From assembly GCA_017440565.1 (NCBI GenBank), contig JAFSHA010000072.1, forward strand, positions 1 through 38,647: 38,647 nucleotides of DNA. The letters run 5' to 3'. This stretch comes from Eggerthellaceae bacterium. GTDB lineage: Bacteria; Actinomycetota; Coriobacteriia; Coriobacteriales; Eggerthellaceae. The position numbers were made by a program, and so were the translations under genes. Numbering within the stretch: position 1 is the stretch's first letter; each line of letters opens with the position of its first letter. Below, piece after piece: positions 1-7,532 of this stretch. The notes under the pieces are model-generated. The model was given only the letters and a program-made list of their open reading frames with translations. It was not told where the DNA came from and searched no databases.

Positions 1-243
1 ATGGGGCGGCGCGGCATCGGCAACAGGAACTCGCGGCGCGGCATCGGCAACAGGATGGGGCGGCGCGGCATCGGCAACAGGAACTCGCGGCGCGGCATCG
101 GCAACAGGAGAGAACGGCGCGGCATCGGCAACAGGAGAGAACGGCGCGGCATCGGCAACAGGAGAGAACGGCGCGGCATCGGCAACAGGAGAGAACGGCG
201 CGGCATCGGCAACAGGAACTCGCGGCGCGGCATCGGCAACAGG
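1..243 (+). repeat. 27-bp tandem repeat array, left part
   Basis: Nine 27-bp units sit head to tail, in three variants differing mainly in the last two codons (TGG GGC, ACT CGC, GAG AAC). The unit length is a multiple of three, so copy-number change keeps the frame. The same array ends the window at about 38497-38647. The copies abut without unique spacers, so this is not a CRISPR array. Confidence 0.9.
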
Positions 244-454
244 AAAAGAAGGAATTGCCGCAGCTCTTGGATATAACGGCCGCGCGAAAGGGGCGATAGG
301 ATGCTGGCTCATCCTAGCTGAACACGATGACTGGAACGGCGAGGTATATCCGATTAAAGACATCAAGACCTTCAAGGTTGATGGTGACGTAATACTCCCC
401 GACACATGGTATACTCTTAAAAATGGCGAGCCTGTAAAAATTGAAAACCTATGA
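1..454 (+). CDS. DUF7666-type repeat protein, C-terminal part (continues from the right end)
   Basis: The true frame starts at base 2 and runs to TGA 452-454. It begins with nine copies of a nonapeptide, G-A-A-S-A-T-G plus a variable pair (W-G, T-R or E-N), coded by a 27-bp repeat. A unique C-terminal domain follows, starting G-K-E-G-I-A-A-A-L-G-Y and ending in a tryptophan-rich part (CWLILAEHDDWNGEVYPI). I recall this C-terminus from gut-phage proteins with an N-terminal DUF7666 domain, and that N-terminal part is at 38171. Another open frame through the repeats (frame 1) ends at 276 and gives arginine-rich low-complexity peptide; I reject it. The repeats probably form a beta-solenoid. Function is unknown; its place between polymerase and primase suggests an early, non-virion role. 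Confidence 0.75.
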   Translation, partial: WGGAASATGTRGAASATGWGGAASATGTRGAASATGENGAASATGENGAASATGENGAASATGENGAASATGTRGAASATGKEGIAAALGYNGRAKGAIGCWLILAEHDDWNGEVYPIKDIKTFKVDGDVILPDTWYTLKNGEPVKIENL

Positions 455-606
455 TCAGGTTCGGCTTCGGGTTCCACGCGGACTGGCTGCTTGTCCTGCC
501 CTTGCTGACAATTCTGCAGGAAGGCGACGAAGAAACCACTATCACAATAGGATGGCTGAATTTCAGTCTATGCATCAATATCAAGAACACAAATGAAAAC
601 CTATAA
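451..606 (+). CDS. Small hypothetical protein (51 aa)
   Basis: This short frame starts at ATG 451, overlaps the previous stop in an ATGA junction, and ends at TAA 604-606, 14 bases inside the primase gene. The protein begins MIRFGFGFHADW and has a hydrophobic stretch (LLVLPLLTILQ) followed by an acidic turn and a polar end. Tight overlaps at both ends are the main support for a real, translationally coupled gene. I do not recognise the family. A single short membrane-associated helix is possible, but the hydrophobic run is only about 12 residues. Confidence 0.55.
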   Translation: MIRFGFGFHADWLLVLPLLTILQEGDEETTITIGWLNFSLCINIKNTNENL

Positions 607-2989
607 CATAACAACCGGACGCTCAAGGCTCGAGACAGAGTGGAAGAGGCGCGAGATCACGTGGCAGCAACTCTGCGCCATGCTCACCAAGGCAAAGCGC
701 ACCACCGAGTCCGTCGCGGAGTACAAGGCCATGACCAAGACCCAGCGAGGCAAGGTCAAGGATTGCGGCGGATTCGTAGGCGGAACGCTCCAGGGCGCAA
801 GGCGCAAGGCATCCGACGTCACCGGACGCTCCCTCGTCACCCTCGACATCGACTACGGCACCAGCAACACGCCCGAGGTCGTAGCGGACATGCTGGCCGG
901 CACAGCCTGGTGCCTATACACCACGCACAGCCACACGCCGAAGGACCCGCGCTTCAGGCTCGTCGTCCCACTGAGCCGAGAGGTAACAGCGGAAGAGTAC
1001 GGCCCGATCGCAAGACGCATCGCTGACGACATAGGCATCACGCTCTTCGACATGAGCACATACGAGCCGAGCCGCCTCATGTACTGGCCGAGCGCTTCGA
1101 GAGACGCCGAGTTCATAGGACTCACAGGCGAAGGCGACCCAGCCGACGCGGACGCGATCCTGAACTCCTACACCGACTGGCGCAACGTAGCCGAGTGGCC
1201 GGTGGATCCGAGAGGCATGCAGACCTCGGCCAAGGGAACGAAGCAGGAAGACCCGACCACGAAGACCGGCATCATCGGAGCCTTCTGCCGCTGCTACGGC
1301 ATCGCGGAAGCCATAGAGACATTCCTGCCGGGCGTATACACACCGACCGCACAGGAGGACCGCTGGACCTTCGCGGAAGGCTCGACACACGGCGGCATGG
1401 TAACGTACGACAACCTCTGGGCGTTCTCGCACCACGGCACCGACCCATGCGGAGGCAAGCTCTGCAACGCCTTCGACCTGGTACGCCTGCACCTGTACGG
1501 AGAGCTGGACAGCGACACGGATCCCGAGCTCACACCCGTAAACAAGCTCCCGTCGTTCGTGGAAATGGAGCGCCTCGCAAGGGACGACAGGAAGGTCAAG
1601 GGACAGAGAGCCAAGGAACGCATGCAGGAGCTCTCGGACGAGTTCGCAGACGTTCCGGACACCGAGGACACGGCATGGATGGAAGAGATGCAAATGGACG
1701 AGAAGCGCCGCCACTTCCTGTCCTCACCGTATAACTTCGGACTCATAGTCCGCAACGACCCGAACCTGCGCGACAAGGTAAGGCGCGACGCCTTCAGAGG
1801 ACGCGACTGCGTCTGCTCAGATCTTCCATGGAGGCCGGCAAGCGAAGCGGATCCGTTCTGGGGAAACAGTGACGACAACGGCTTGATTGATTATATAAGT
1901 AAGACCTACCAACTCACTGGCAAGCAGGCCCTTCTGGACGCGGCGGACCTCGCCATGAGCCAGCGCACCTTCCACCCGGTACGCGAGTGGCTCGAGAGCC
2001 TGACATGGGACGGCAAGGAACGGCTCGACACCCTGCTGGTCGACTACCTCGGAGCCGAGGACAACGACCTCACCAGGGCGATGACCCGAAAGCACTTCAC
2101 TGCCGCCGTGGCGCGCGTGATGAGACCGGGCTGCAAGTACGACTACATCCTCACGCTCATAGGCCCCCAGGGAATCGGAAAGTCCACCCTCGTCAAGATC
2201 ATGGGCGGCGACTGGTTCGACGACAGCCTCACAAGCATAGAAGGCAAGGAAGGCATGGAACAGGTCCGAGGCAAATGGCTCATCGAGTTCGGCGAGCTGA
2301 CCAACTACAAGAAATCCACCTCCGAGGCATACAAGGCCTTCATCAGCAAGCAGGAGGACTCATATCGCCCAGCGTTCGGCCGCAAGGTCGAGGTCTACCC
2401 AAGACAGTGCGTCTTCTTCGCCACGACGAACGAGCCCGCCTTCCTGAAGGGAGACACCGGAAACCGAAGGTTCTGGACCGTAGAGTGCGACAAGGACATC
2501 ATCTTCAAGGACGTATGGGAAACGCTGCCGGACGAACGCGAACAGATATGGGCCGAGGCCGTCCAGCGCTTCAGGCAGGGCGAAAGGCTCTATCTCCCTC
2601 GCGAGCTGGAGAAGGCGGCACGGCAGCGCCAGGAAGAGCACAACGAGGTCGCAGCAGACGAAAGGGCCGGCATCATCGAAGCCTTCATCCGGAAGGAGAT
2701 CCCGCAGGACTGGAAGGACATGAGCGCCAAGCAGCGCCGCGACTACTTCCAGTACGGAGACCACGGAGAGATCACGTCACTCGTGGAGAAGACCCGAAGG
2801 AAGACCATCACCGCCGTCGAGGTGCTCGCGGAATGCTTCGGGCAGCAGATAGACGAACGCACAAGGTACCGGACAAAAGAGATCAATCAGATCCTGCGGA
2901 GCTTCGGATGGCTGCGCTCGGTAGGCCTAAAAAGGAACGGGATTTATGGCGTACAAAGAACCTACGAAATCACCGAAAATGACATGTAA
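593..2989 (+). CDS. VapE-family primase-helicase (798 aa)
   Basis: Probable replication primase-helicase. The N-terminal half carries a primase-polymerase-like region: LDID at residues 84-87 supplies paired acidic metal ligands, and SHTPKDPRFR at 113-122 is the conserved basic patch. The C-terminal half is a VapE/VirE-type SF3-like ATPase with Walker A GPQGIGKST near 522-530, a Walker B-like segment KWLIEFGELTN near 561, and TTNEPAFLKGDTGNRRFW near 613-630 with the sensor and arginine residues. Length suits the two-domain phage form. It overlaps the 51-aa gene by 14 bases and lies just before the TGTAACAAT cluster, so it may load at an origin there. No truncation is seen. The family call is firm; the primase activity is inferred. 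Confidence 0.9.
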   Translation: MKTYNITTGRSRLETEWKRREITWQQLCAMLTKAKRTTESVAEYKAMTKTQRGKVKDCGGFVGGTLQGARRKASDVTGRSLVTLDIDYGTSNTPEVVADMLAGTAWCLYTTHSHTPKDPRFRLVVPLSREVTAEEYGPIARRIADDIGITLFDMSTYEPSRLMYWPSASRDAEFIGLTGEGDPADADAILNSYTDWRNVAEWPVDPRGMQTSAKGTKQEDPTTKTGIIGAFCRCYGIAEAIETFLPGVYTPTAQEDRWTFAEGSTHGGMVTYDNLWAFSHHGTDPCGGKLCNAFDLVRLHLYGELDSDTDPELTPVNKLPSFVEMERLARDDRKVKGQRAKERMQELSDEFADVPDTEDTAWMEEMQMDEKRRHFLSSPYNFGLIVRNDPNLRDKVRRDAFRGRDCVCSDLPWRPASEADPFWGNSDDNGLIDYISKTYQLTGKQALLDAADLAMSQRTFHPVREWLESLTWDGKERLDTLLVDYLGAEDNDLTRAMTRKHFTAAVARVMRPGCKYDYILTLIGPQGIGKSTLVKIMGGDWFDDSLTSIEGKEGMEQVRGKWLIEFGELTNYKKSTSEAYKAFISKQEDSYRPAFGRKVEVYPRQCVFFATTNEPAFLKGDTGNRRFWTVECDKDIIFKDVWETLPDEREQIWAEAVQRFRQGERLYLPRELEKAARQRQEEHNEVAADERAGIIEAFIRKEIPQDWKDMSAKQRRDYFQYGDHGEITSLVEKTRRKTITAVEVLAECFGQQIDERTRYRTKEINQILRSFGWLRSVGLKRNGIYGVQRTYEITENDM

Positions 2990-3232
2990 CAATAATTGTA
3001 ACAACCGCGCCGAGAGGTGTAACAATGTAACAATATCGCGCGGCATTGTTACAAAAATTGTTACAGAGATAATAAAAAGTAAATCAACAAATTAAGCGCA
3101 CGAGGTAACAATGTAACAATAAAAAAGGCTTGAAATTATAAAAATATGCAATTAGGCAGCAAAAGTGTCTGCACACGTACCTAAACGCGTATTATAGAGA
3201 TTCCATAGAAAAAAAATTGTTGCATTGTTACA
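2985..3232 (+). repeat. TGTAACAAT repeat cluster, candidate replication origin
   Basis: The gap between primase and nuclease (2990-3357) holds about nine copies of TGTAACAAT or close variants. Direct copies lie at 2985, 2997 (last base C), 3018, 3026, 3105 (first T missing) and 3112; inverted copies ATTGTTACA lie at 3045, 3057 and 3224. Two pairs overlap or abut. The surroundings are AT-rich. Iteron-like repeats beside a replication gene are typical of phage origins. They could instead be operators. No gene is evident in the gap. Confidence 0.6.
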
Positions 3233-3357
3233 CTGACCGAAATTTTAACAAAACACAGAACACCATGAGTAAGATGAAATAAACAGAACCGTCTGCAGAT
3301 GCGAAGACTGTGGACACAGGTGGCACCCCAAAGGAATGGATTTCTCATAGACGAAAT

Positions 3358-3672
3358 ATGAAACCGAAAGAAAGCGAAAAGACACTCGAGGCCCGACTGG
3401 TCCGAGAGATAGAGGCCCGAGGCGGAATGGCCCTGAAATACACGTCCCAGTTCCACCGAGGCATTCCGGACAGAATATGCCTGCTGCCCGGAGGACTCAG
3501 CATCTTCGTGGAACTCAAGAGCACCGGCAAGAAACCGACCAAGCTGCAGCAGCACGCCATGGAGCAGCTGGACCGCATGGGACACCCGAACGTGGTCGTC
3601 GACAGCACCAAGAAGCTCGAGGAAGTCCTGAAGATCCTAGACGAAGGCATCGCCAAATTTGCCAAAAACTGA
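3358..3672 (+). CDS. VRR-NUC domain nuclease (104 aa)
   Basis: Small stand-alone PD-(D/E)xK nuclease of the VRR-NUC family, common in phage replication modules and thought to act on branched or recombining DNA. The core is complete: EARLVREIEARGGMALKY, then GIPDRICLLPGG with the catalytic aspartate, then FVELKS with the E-x-K pair, and a C-terminal region binding the recombination substrate in relatives. I chose ATG 3358 because relatives begin just before this EKTLEARL helix and the upstream leader is A-rich; an in-frame ATG at 3310 would add 16 residues with no family support. It lies between the primase and the SNF2 helicase, its usual neighbours. Confidence 0.9.
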   Translation: MKPKESEKTLEARLVREIEARGGMALKYTSQFHRGIPDRICLLPGGLSIFVELKSTGKKPTKLQQHAMEQLDRMGHPNVVVDSTKKLEEVLKILDEGIAKFAKN

Positions 3673-3678
3673 CAAAAT

Positions 3679-3876
3679 ATGACACGATACAAGAACAGCA
3701 TATTGAAGCAGCTACAAGATCTCACAGTCGACGCGCTGAAAATTGCGATTGAAAACCTCAAACGCGAAAGGAACGAGGCAGTCAAAGAAGCGGAACGACT
3801 CAAGGAAGAGAACGCCGCGCTTCGCGCAACGATAGCGACCCTGTGTGGCGCAGAAAAACAAATCGAAAGGAAATAA
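3679..3876 (+). CDS. Small coiled-coil protein (65 aa)
   Basis: Mostly one amphipathic helix: residues 15-58 are rich in E, K, R, A and L with heptad spacing (LKIAIENLKRERNEAVKEA and onward), ending GAEKQIERK. It starts six bases after the nuclease stop, and its own stop overlaps the helicase ATG as TAATG, so the three genes form one operon with coupled translation. No enzyme motif is visible. It may be a dimerising accessory to the helicase or nuclease, but this rests on position alone. Confidence 0.7.
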   Translation: MTRYKNSILKQLQDLTVDALKIAIENLKRERNEAVKEAERLKEENAALRATIATLCGAEKQIERK

Positions 3877-5255
3877 TGCAATACAACCCGCACACATACC
3901 AGACCAGACTCAAGGACTTCATCATCGAGAACCGCTACGCCTTCCTGACCGTAGACATGGGACTCGGAAAGACCGTCACCACACTGACAGCAATCCGGGA
4001 ACTCCTGGAAGACTACCTCGAAGCCGAGCGCGTCCTGGTGATAGCCCCGAAGTCCGTCGCGGAGAATACATGGACGTCCGAGTGTGCCAAGTGGGACCAC
4101 CTGGCGCACCTGCGCGTCTCGGTCGTGATGGGAGACGAAAGACATCGCATCAAGGCACTTACCACACCTGCGGACATCTACGTCATCAACCGCGACAACG
4201 TACAATGGCTGGTCAACAGCCAGATGGGCTGGCCTTTCGATACCGTGATCATCGACGAATCCTCCAGTTTCAAGAATCCCCAGGCCCGACGCTTCAAGGC
4301 GCTGCGCAAGGTACGGCCGCACATCCGACGCATGATCCTGCTGACTGGAACGCCAAGCCCCAACGGACACATGGACCTCTGGGCGCAGCTATGGCTCCTG
4401 GACATGGGGCAGAGACTCGGACGGACCCTGACAAGCTACCGGACAAAGTACTTCAAGCCCGGACGCTCCAACGGGCACGTCGTATATGACTGGATCCTGA
4501 GACCCGGAGCCGGCGACGAGATAAGCGAGAAGATCCAGGACATCACCGTCAGCATGAAGGCGGAAGACTGGCTCGAGGTTCCCGATCTGATAGAGACCAA
4601 CATCAGGATCGCACTCTCCCCTTCCGAGTCCAGGGCGTACAAGGAATTCGAACGGGACCAGTTGCTGACACTCGAAGGGAAGGACATCGAAGCCGTCACA
4701 GCCGCCGCGCTGGCAAACAAGCTCCTGCAGTTCACGGGCGGCGCGATGTACGACACGGAGCATGGCTGGCACGTAATGAACGATGCGAAGCTCCGGGCGC
4801 TCGAAGACATCATCGAGACCGCGAACGAAGAGCCGGTCCTGGTATTCTACCAGTTCAAGCACGAACTCTCGCGATTATTGGAGCGTTTCAAGGCGTTACA
4901 GCCCGTAACGTTCTCCGGAGAGCCTGAGACACTACGCGAGTGGAACGAGGGCAAAATCCGCCTCCTTTTGTGCCAGCCGGCCTCGGTTCAGTACGGGCTT
5001 AACATGCAGAATGGCGGACATATTCTCGTTTGGTACACTCCGACGTGGAATCTGGAACAATACCAGCAGGCGAACGCACGCCTTCACAGGCAGGGCCAGG
5101 AACGCCCCGTCCTCTGCTACCGACTGATCTGCGAGGGCACCATCGACAACCGCGTAATCGACGCAATATCAGCGAAAGACACCGCCCAGGAGTCCCTGCT
5201 GGCAATAATACGCCGGATGCATGCAGAAAACTCAAATAAAACGTGGCGCCATTAG
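3876..5255 (+). CDS. SNF2-family DEAD/DEAH-box helicase (459 aa)
   Basis: SF2 ATPase of the SNF2 type, used by phages in DNA replication or remodelling. Motif I DMGLGKT is at residues 27-33. Motif II is DESS at 127-130, followed by SFKNPQARRF, as in phage SNF2 proteins. Motif III LLTGTP follows, and motif VI QANARLHRQGQ is near 397. Length is normal for the compact phage version, without extra DNA-binding domains. I start at ATG 3876 (TAATG overlap with the gene before) and not at the upstream in-frame ATG 3843, because relatives begin just before the Y-Q-x-R motif. Its last codons form part of a terminator hairpin at 5244. Confidence 0.92.
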   Translation: MQYNPHTYQTRLKDFIIENRYAFLTVDMGLGKTVTTLTAIRELLEDYLEAERVLVIAPKSVAENTWTSECAKWDHLAHLRVSVVMGDERHRIKALTTPADIYVINRDNVQWLVNSQMGWPFDTVIIDESSSFKNPQARRFKALRKVRPHIRRMILLTGTPSPNGHMDLWAQLWLLDMGQRLGRTLTSYRTKYFKPGRSNGHVVYDWILRPGAGDEISEKIQDITVSMKAEDWLEVPDLIETNIRIALSPSESRAYKEFERDQLLTLEGKDIEAVTAAALANKLLQFTGGAMYDTEHGWHVMNDAKLRALEDIIETANEEPVLVFYQFKHELSRLLERFKALQPVTFSGEPETLREWNEGKIRLLLCQPASVQYGLNMQNGGHILVWYTPTWNLEQYQQANARLHRQGQERPVLCYRLICEGTIDNRVIDAISAKDTAQESLLAIIRRMHAENSNKTWRH

Positions 5256-5268
5256 CGCCATTTTATTA
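5244..5268 (+). terminator. Rho-independent terminator ending the early operon
   Basis: Stem TGGCGC (5244-5249) pairs with GCGCCA (5255-5260) around loop CATTA, then TTTTATTA. The hairpin includes the helicase stop codon. It likely ends the early transcript that enters from the right end of the map. The terminator at 15823 has a very similar stem. Confidence 0.8.
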
Positions 5269-5336
5269 TATTCGCGGCACGAGGATTGCACAGCCAACCC
5301 GTGACGTCCGTAACCCGTAAAAAATTGAGAGCCAAG

Positions 5337-5612
5337 ATGAACGATGAATTCTTCAACGCCGGCGGAGATGCCGCCGAAGACTACGCGAGACTGCTCGGGC
5401 ACCGCGTAATAATTTATTACCAGGATCAGCGCGGCACGGACCGCAAGCTGGTCGGCAAGATTGTCGAGATAGACGGCGACCGCCTGTGGCTCGAGAACAC
5501 TCACAAGCGCACGGGCGAACTTTGGCGCGGAGCGATCAACTGCGCTCATTGCAAGATAGGCATCATCAGCACGATCCAGGGCTGGGGCGGCAGGGAGGAC
5601 GTCATGGCATGA
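5337..5612 (+). CDS. Hypothetical protein (91 aa)
   Basis: First gene after the terminator at 5244. The protein starts MNDEFFNAGGDAAEDYARLLG and continues with alternating beta-like segments (HRVIIYYQD, KLVGKIVEIDGDRLWLEN), reminiscent of a small SH3- or Sm-like barrel. One CAHC pair occurs near the end. Its stop overlaps the next ATG as ATGA, so it is coupled to the ParB/methyltransferase gene. ATG 5337 is preferred over the in-frame ATG 5286, since the extra residues lie in a leader close behind the terminator. Family not recognised. Confidence 0.7.
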   Translation: MNDEFFNAGGDAAEDYARLLGHRVIIYYQDQRGTDRKLVGKIVEIDGDRLWLENTHKRTGELWRGAINCAHCKIGIISTIQGWGGREDVMA

Positions 5613-7006
5613 GACACGATGAATTAGTGCATTATGAGGGTCAGGCGATTCAGACTCCTACCGTTTGGGTCAGCATTGACAAAGTGCGCCCTAATACCGG
5701 CCAGATTCAGGGGCTTCCTGCAAATCCTAGACAGTGGACTGATCACGAGCTCAAGCAACTGGCTAAGTCATTGAAGGAGACTCCTGAGCTCTTTGAATTG
5801 CGCCCTCTCATCTGCTACCAGTGTGACGAGGTCTTCGTAGTTCTCGGCGGTAACTTCCGCCTCGCTGGCGCTAAGTACAACAAGATGAGATTCGTCCCCG
5901 TGGTGACGGTGCCTTCGGATACTCCTGTGGAGAAGCTCAAGGAGATCGTCCTGAAGGACAACAGCTCGTTCGGTTCCTGGGATCTCAGCCTGCTCCGTAA
6001 GGACTGGAGCGAGTTTGACTTCGGCGACTGGGGCATCAACGTGACATGGGACACCGCAGGGCCGGCGCCCGACGCGTCCGTGAGCGAGACGCCGCAGGAG
6101 GAAATCGAACGCATGCAGAGAGAATTCAAGGAACGCATGGCGCGCGGCGAGATCTCGGAAGAGGACGAAGAGTACCAGGAATTCCTCGAAAAGTTCAAGC
6201 TCAAGAAGACCACGGATGACTGCTATACTCCCGCGCCCGTGTATGACGCCGTGGCGCGCTATGTGGAGCAGCAGTACGGGCTGGACCGTGCGAACTTTGT
6301 GCGCCCCTTCTATCCAGGCGGCGACTATCGAAACGAGAGCTATCCCGAGGGCTGCGTAGTGGTGGACAATCCGCCGTTCAGCATCCTGGCGGAGATCCTG
6401 CGCTTCTACGACAGCAAGGGCATCAAGTTCTTCCTGTTTGCTCCGACGCTCACGCTGTTCTCTTCTTCTTCTTCTGCCAGGACATGCACGGCGCTGCCTT
6501 GCACTCTCACTGTTATCTATGAGAACGGCGCCAGCGTCAACACTTCGTTCCTGACGAACCTCGAACCGCGCAGCATCCGATTCCGTTCGGCTCCGAAGCT
6601 GCAGGCGATGGTCCAGGAAGGCATCGACGAATTCACGAAGACCCTCAAGAAACAGCTTCCGAAGTACTCATACCCGCCATATATCATCACGAGTTCATGG
6701 GTGGGCATCCTGTCCCGTCTGGGCATTGAGTTCTGCGTGCCCGTGGCAGAGTCGGAAGGCATCAGTGTCCTCGATTCTCAGAAGGCCGCGGGCAAGGCCA
6801 TATATGGCAAGGGCTACATCGTGAGCGATAGAGTGAAAGCGGAACGGGAGAAAGCGGAACGGGAGAAAGCGGAACGGGAGAAAGCGGAACGGGAGAAAGC
6901 GGAACGGGAGAAAGCGGAACGGGAGAAAGCGGAACGCTGGGAACTCTCGGAACGCGAATTACAGATAATTGAACGACTTAACAAGCAACACCATGAGAAC
7001 GAGTAA
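5609..7006 (+). CDS. ParB-like/adenine methyltransferase fusion with KAERE repeats (465 aa)
   Basis: The N-terminal 150 residues look like a ParB/Srx-type domain: VWVSIDKVRPN, then LRPLICY, then VLGGNFRLAGAKY, which matches the ParB G-x-x-R-L-x-A core. The middle resembles an N6-adenine DNA methyltransferase: FVRPFYPGGD near 229 is a degenerate SAM loop and VVVDNPPFSIL (D253-F257) is the catalytic motif. A tail of seven KAER(E) units (409-443) forms a charged helix before a last polar helix. It sits right before terminase, a common site for phage ParB/methylase genes, and may mark DNA against restriction or assist packaging. The first 100 codons use more T-ending codons than neighbours, which hints at a separate source. 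ATG 5609 overlaps the prior stop as ATGA. Confidence 0.75.
   Translation: MRHDELVHYEGQAIQTPTVWVSIDKVRPNTGQIQGLPANPRQWTDHELKQLAKSLKETPELFELRPLICYQCDEVFVVLGGNFRLAGAKYNKMRFVPVVTVPSDTPVEKLKEIVLKDNSSFGSWDLSLLRKDWSEFDFGDWGINVTWDTAGPAPDASVSETPQEEIERMQREFKERMARGEISEEDEEYQEFLEKFKLKKTTDDCYTPAPVYDAVARYVEQQYGLDRANFVRPFYPGGDYRNESYPEGCVVVDNPPFSILAEILRFYDSKGIKFFLFAPTLTLFSSSSSARTCTALPCTLTVIYENGASVNTSFLTNLEPRSIRFRSAPKLQAMVQEGIDEFTKTLKKQLPKYSYPPYIITSSWVGILSRLGIEFCVPVAESEGISVLDSQKAAGKAIYGKGYIVSDRVKAEREKAEREKAEREKAEREKAEREKAEREKAERWELSERELQIIERLNKQHHENE
6835..6938 (+). repeat. 15-bp tandem repeat, seven copies
   Basis: GGAACGGGAGAAAGC repeats perfectly inside the ParB/methyltransferase gene, with GGAACG at 6841, 6856, 6871, 6886, 6901, 6916 and 6931. 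It codes K-A-E-R-E units. Fifteen bases keep the frame, so copy number can drift by slippage without breaking the gene. Confidence 0.9.
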
Positions 7007-7421
7007 AGTTGCAAGGAAATACAGGACAGCCAAGGACCGCGAGGCGGCCATGGCAGAATTCCTGGTAGCATACGAGAAGAGCCTCGGAGTGCTCAAGACC
7101 GCGTGCGAAGCCACCAACATGTGCCGCAAGACCATCTGGGAGTGGCGCAAGAAATACCCGGAGTTCGACAACGCCTGCCATGAGTGCGAAGAGGTCGCCA
7201 TCGACTTCGTGGAGTCTCGCATGTTCAAAAAGATAGAGCGAGGTGACAAGGGATCCGAGTCCCTCATGATCTTCTACTTGAAGACCAAAGCCAAGCACCG
7301 AGGCTATATCGAACGACAGGAGGTCGACATGAGCGCAGAGGTCAAGGGCGTAACGGTAAACGTGACGAACCCGGAGACTGCGCAAGTGCTCCAGGACATC
7401 ATGGACAAGGATAAACAATAG
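6993..7421 (+). CDS. terS: Terminase small subunit (142 aa)
   Basis: Likely DNA-recognition subunit of the packaging terminase. The N-terminal part is a helix-turn-helix: REAAMAEFLVAYEKSLGVLKTACEATNMCRKTIWEWRKKYPEF in pieces, with the recognition helix around CRKTIWEWRKK. An acidic helix and an oligomerisation-type region follow (FVESRMFKKIERGDKGSESLMIFYLKTKAKHRGY in pieces), a common terS pattern. It overlaps the methyltransferase gene by 14 bases; ATG 6993 is chosen over 6969 because the HTH begins soon after. The gene ends in TAG, after which the same frame stays open for 34 codons to TAA 7524. Position just before terL supports the call. Confidence 0.85.
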   Translation: MRTSKVARKYRTAKDREAAMAEFLVAYEKSLGVLKTACEATNMCRKTIWEWRKKYPEFDNACHECEEVAIDFVESRMFKKIERGDKGSESLMIFYLKTKAKHRGYIERQEVDMSAEVKGVTVNVTNPETAQVLQDIMDKDKQ

Positions 7422-7426
7422 AACAG

Positions 7427-7517
7427 CTCCCCAGGCGGCCGACGCGCTCCGAGCATGCCGCAGGGATTCCAGGGACGCCTGGAAGAGGCCACTCGGACGG
7501 GCCGCATACTTGGGGAG
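7427..7517 (+). other. Nested hairpin element between terS and terL
   Basis: Four helices nest in this 91-base gap: CTCCCCA 7427-7433 with TGGGGAG 7511-7517; GCGGCC 7435-7440 with GGCCGC 7500-7505; TCCGAG 7448-7453 with CTCGGA 7492-7497; TTCCAGG 7467-7473 with CCTGGAA 7478-7484 around loop GACG. GCC 7457-7459 can also pair with GGC 7487-7489. Together they make one long interrupted hairpin. It could be a structured RNA in the terL leader or a packaging recognition site. A 23-codon ATG frame at 7454-7526 lies in it and is probably not a gene. Confidence 0.55.
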
Positions 7518-7532
7518 ATCAAATAACAGGGC

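Noticed and set aside
1-276. 91-aa frame-1 ORF through the repeats
   Set aside because: It gives arginine-rich low complexity and stops just after the repeats; frame 2 continues into a conserved C-terminal domain.
914-1714. 266-aa minus-strand ORF inside the primase gene
   Set aside because: Antisense shadow; low-complexity content and no start context.
7454-7526. 23-codon ORF in the terS-terL gap
   Set aside because: Too short, lies within the nested hairpin, and has no ribosome site.
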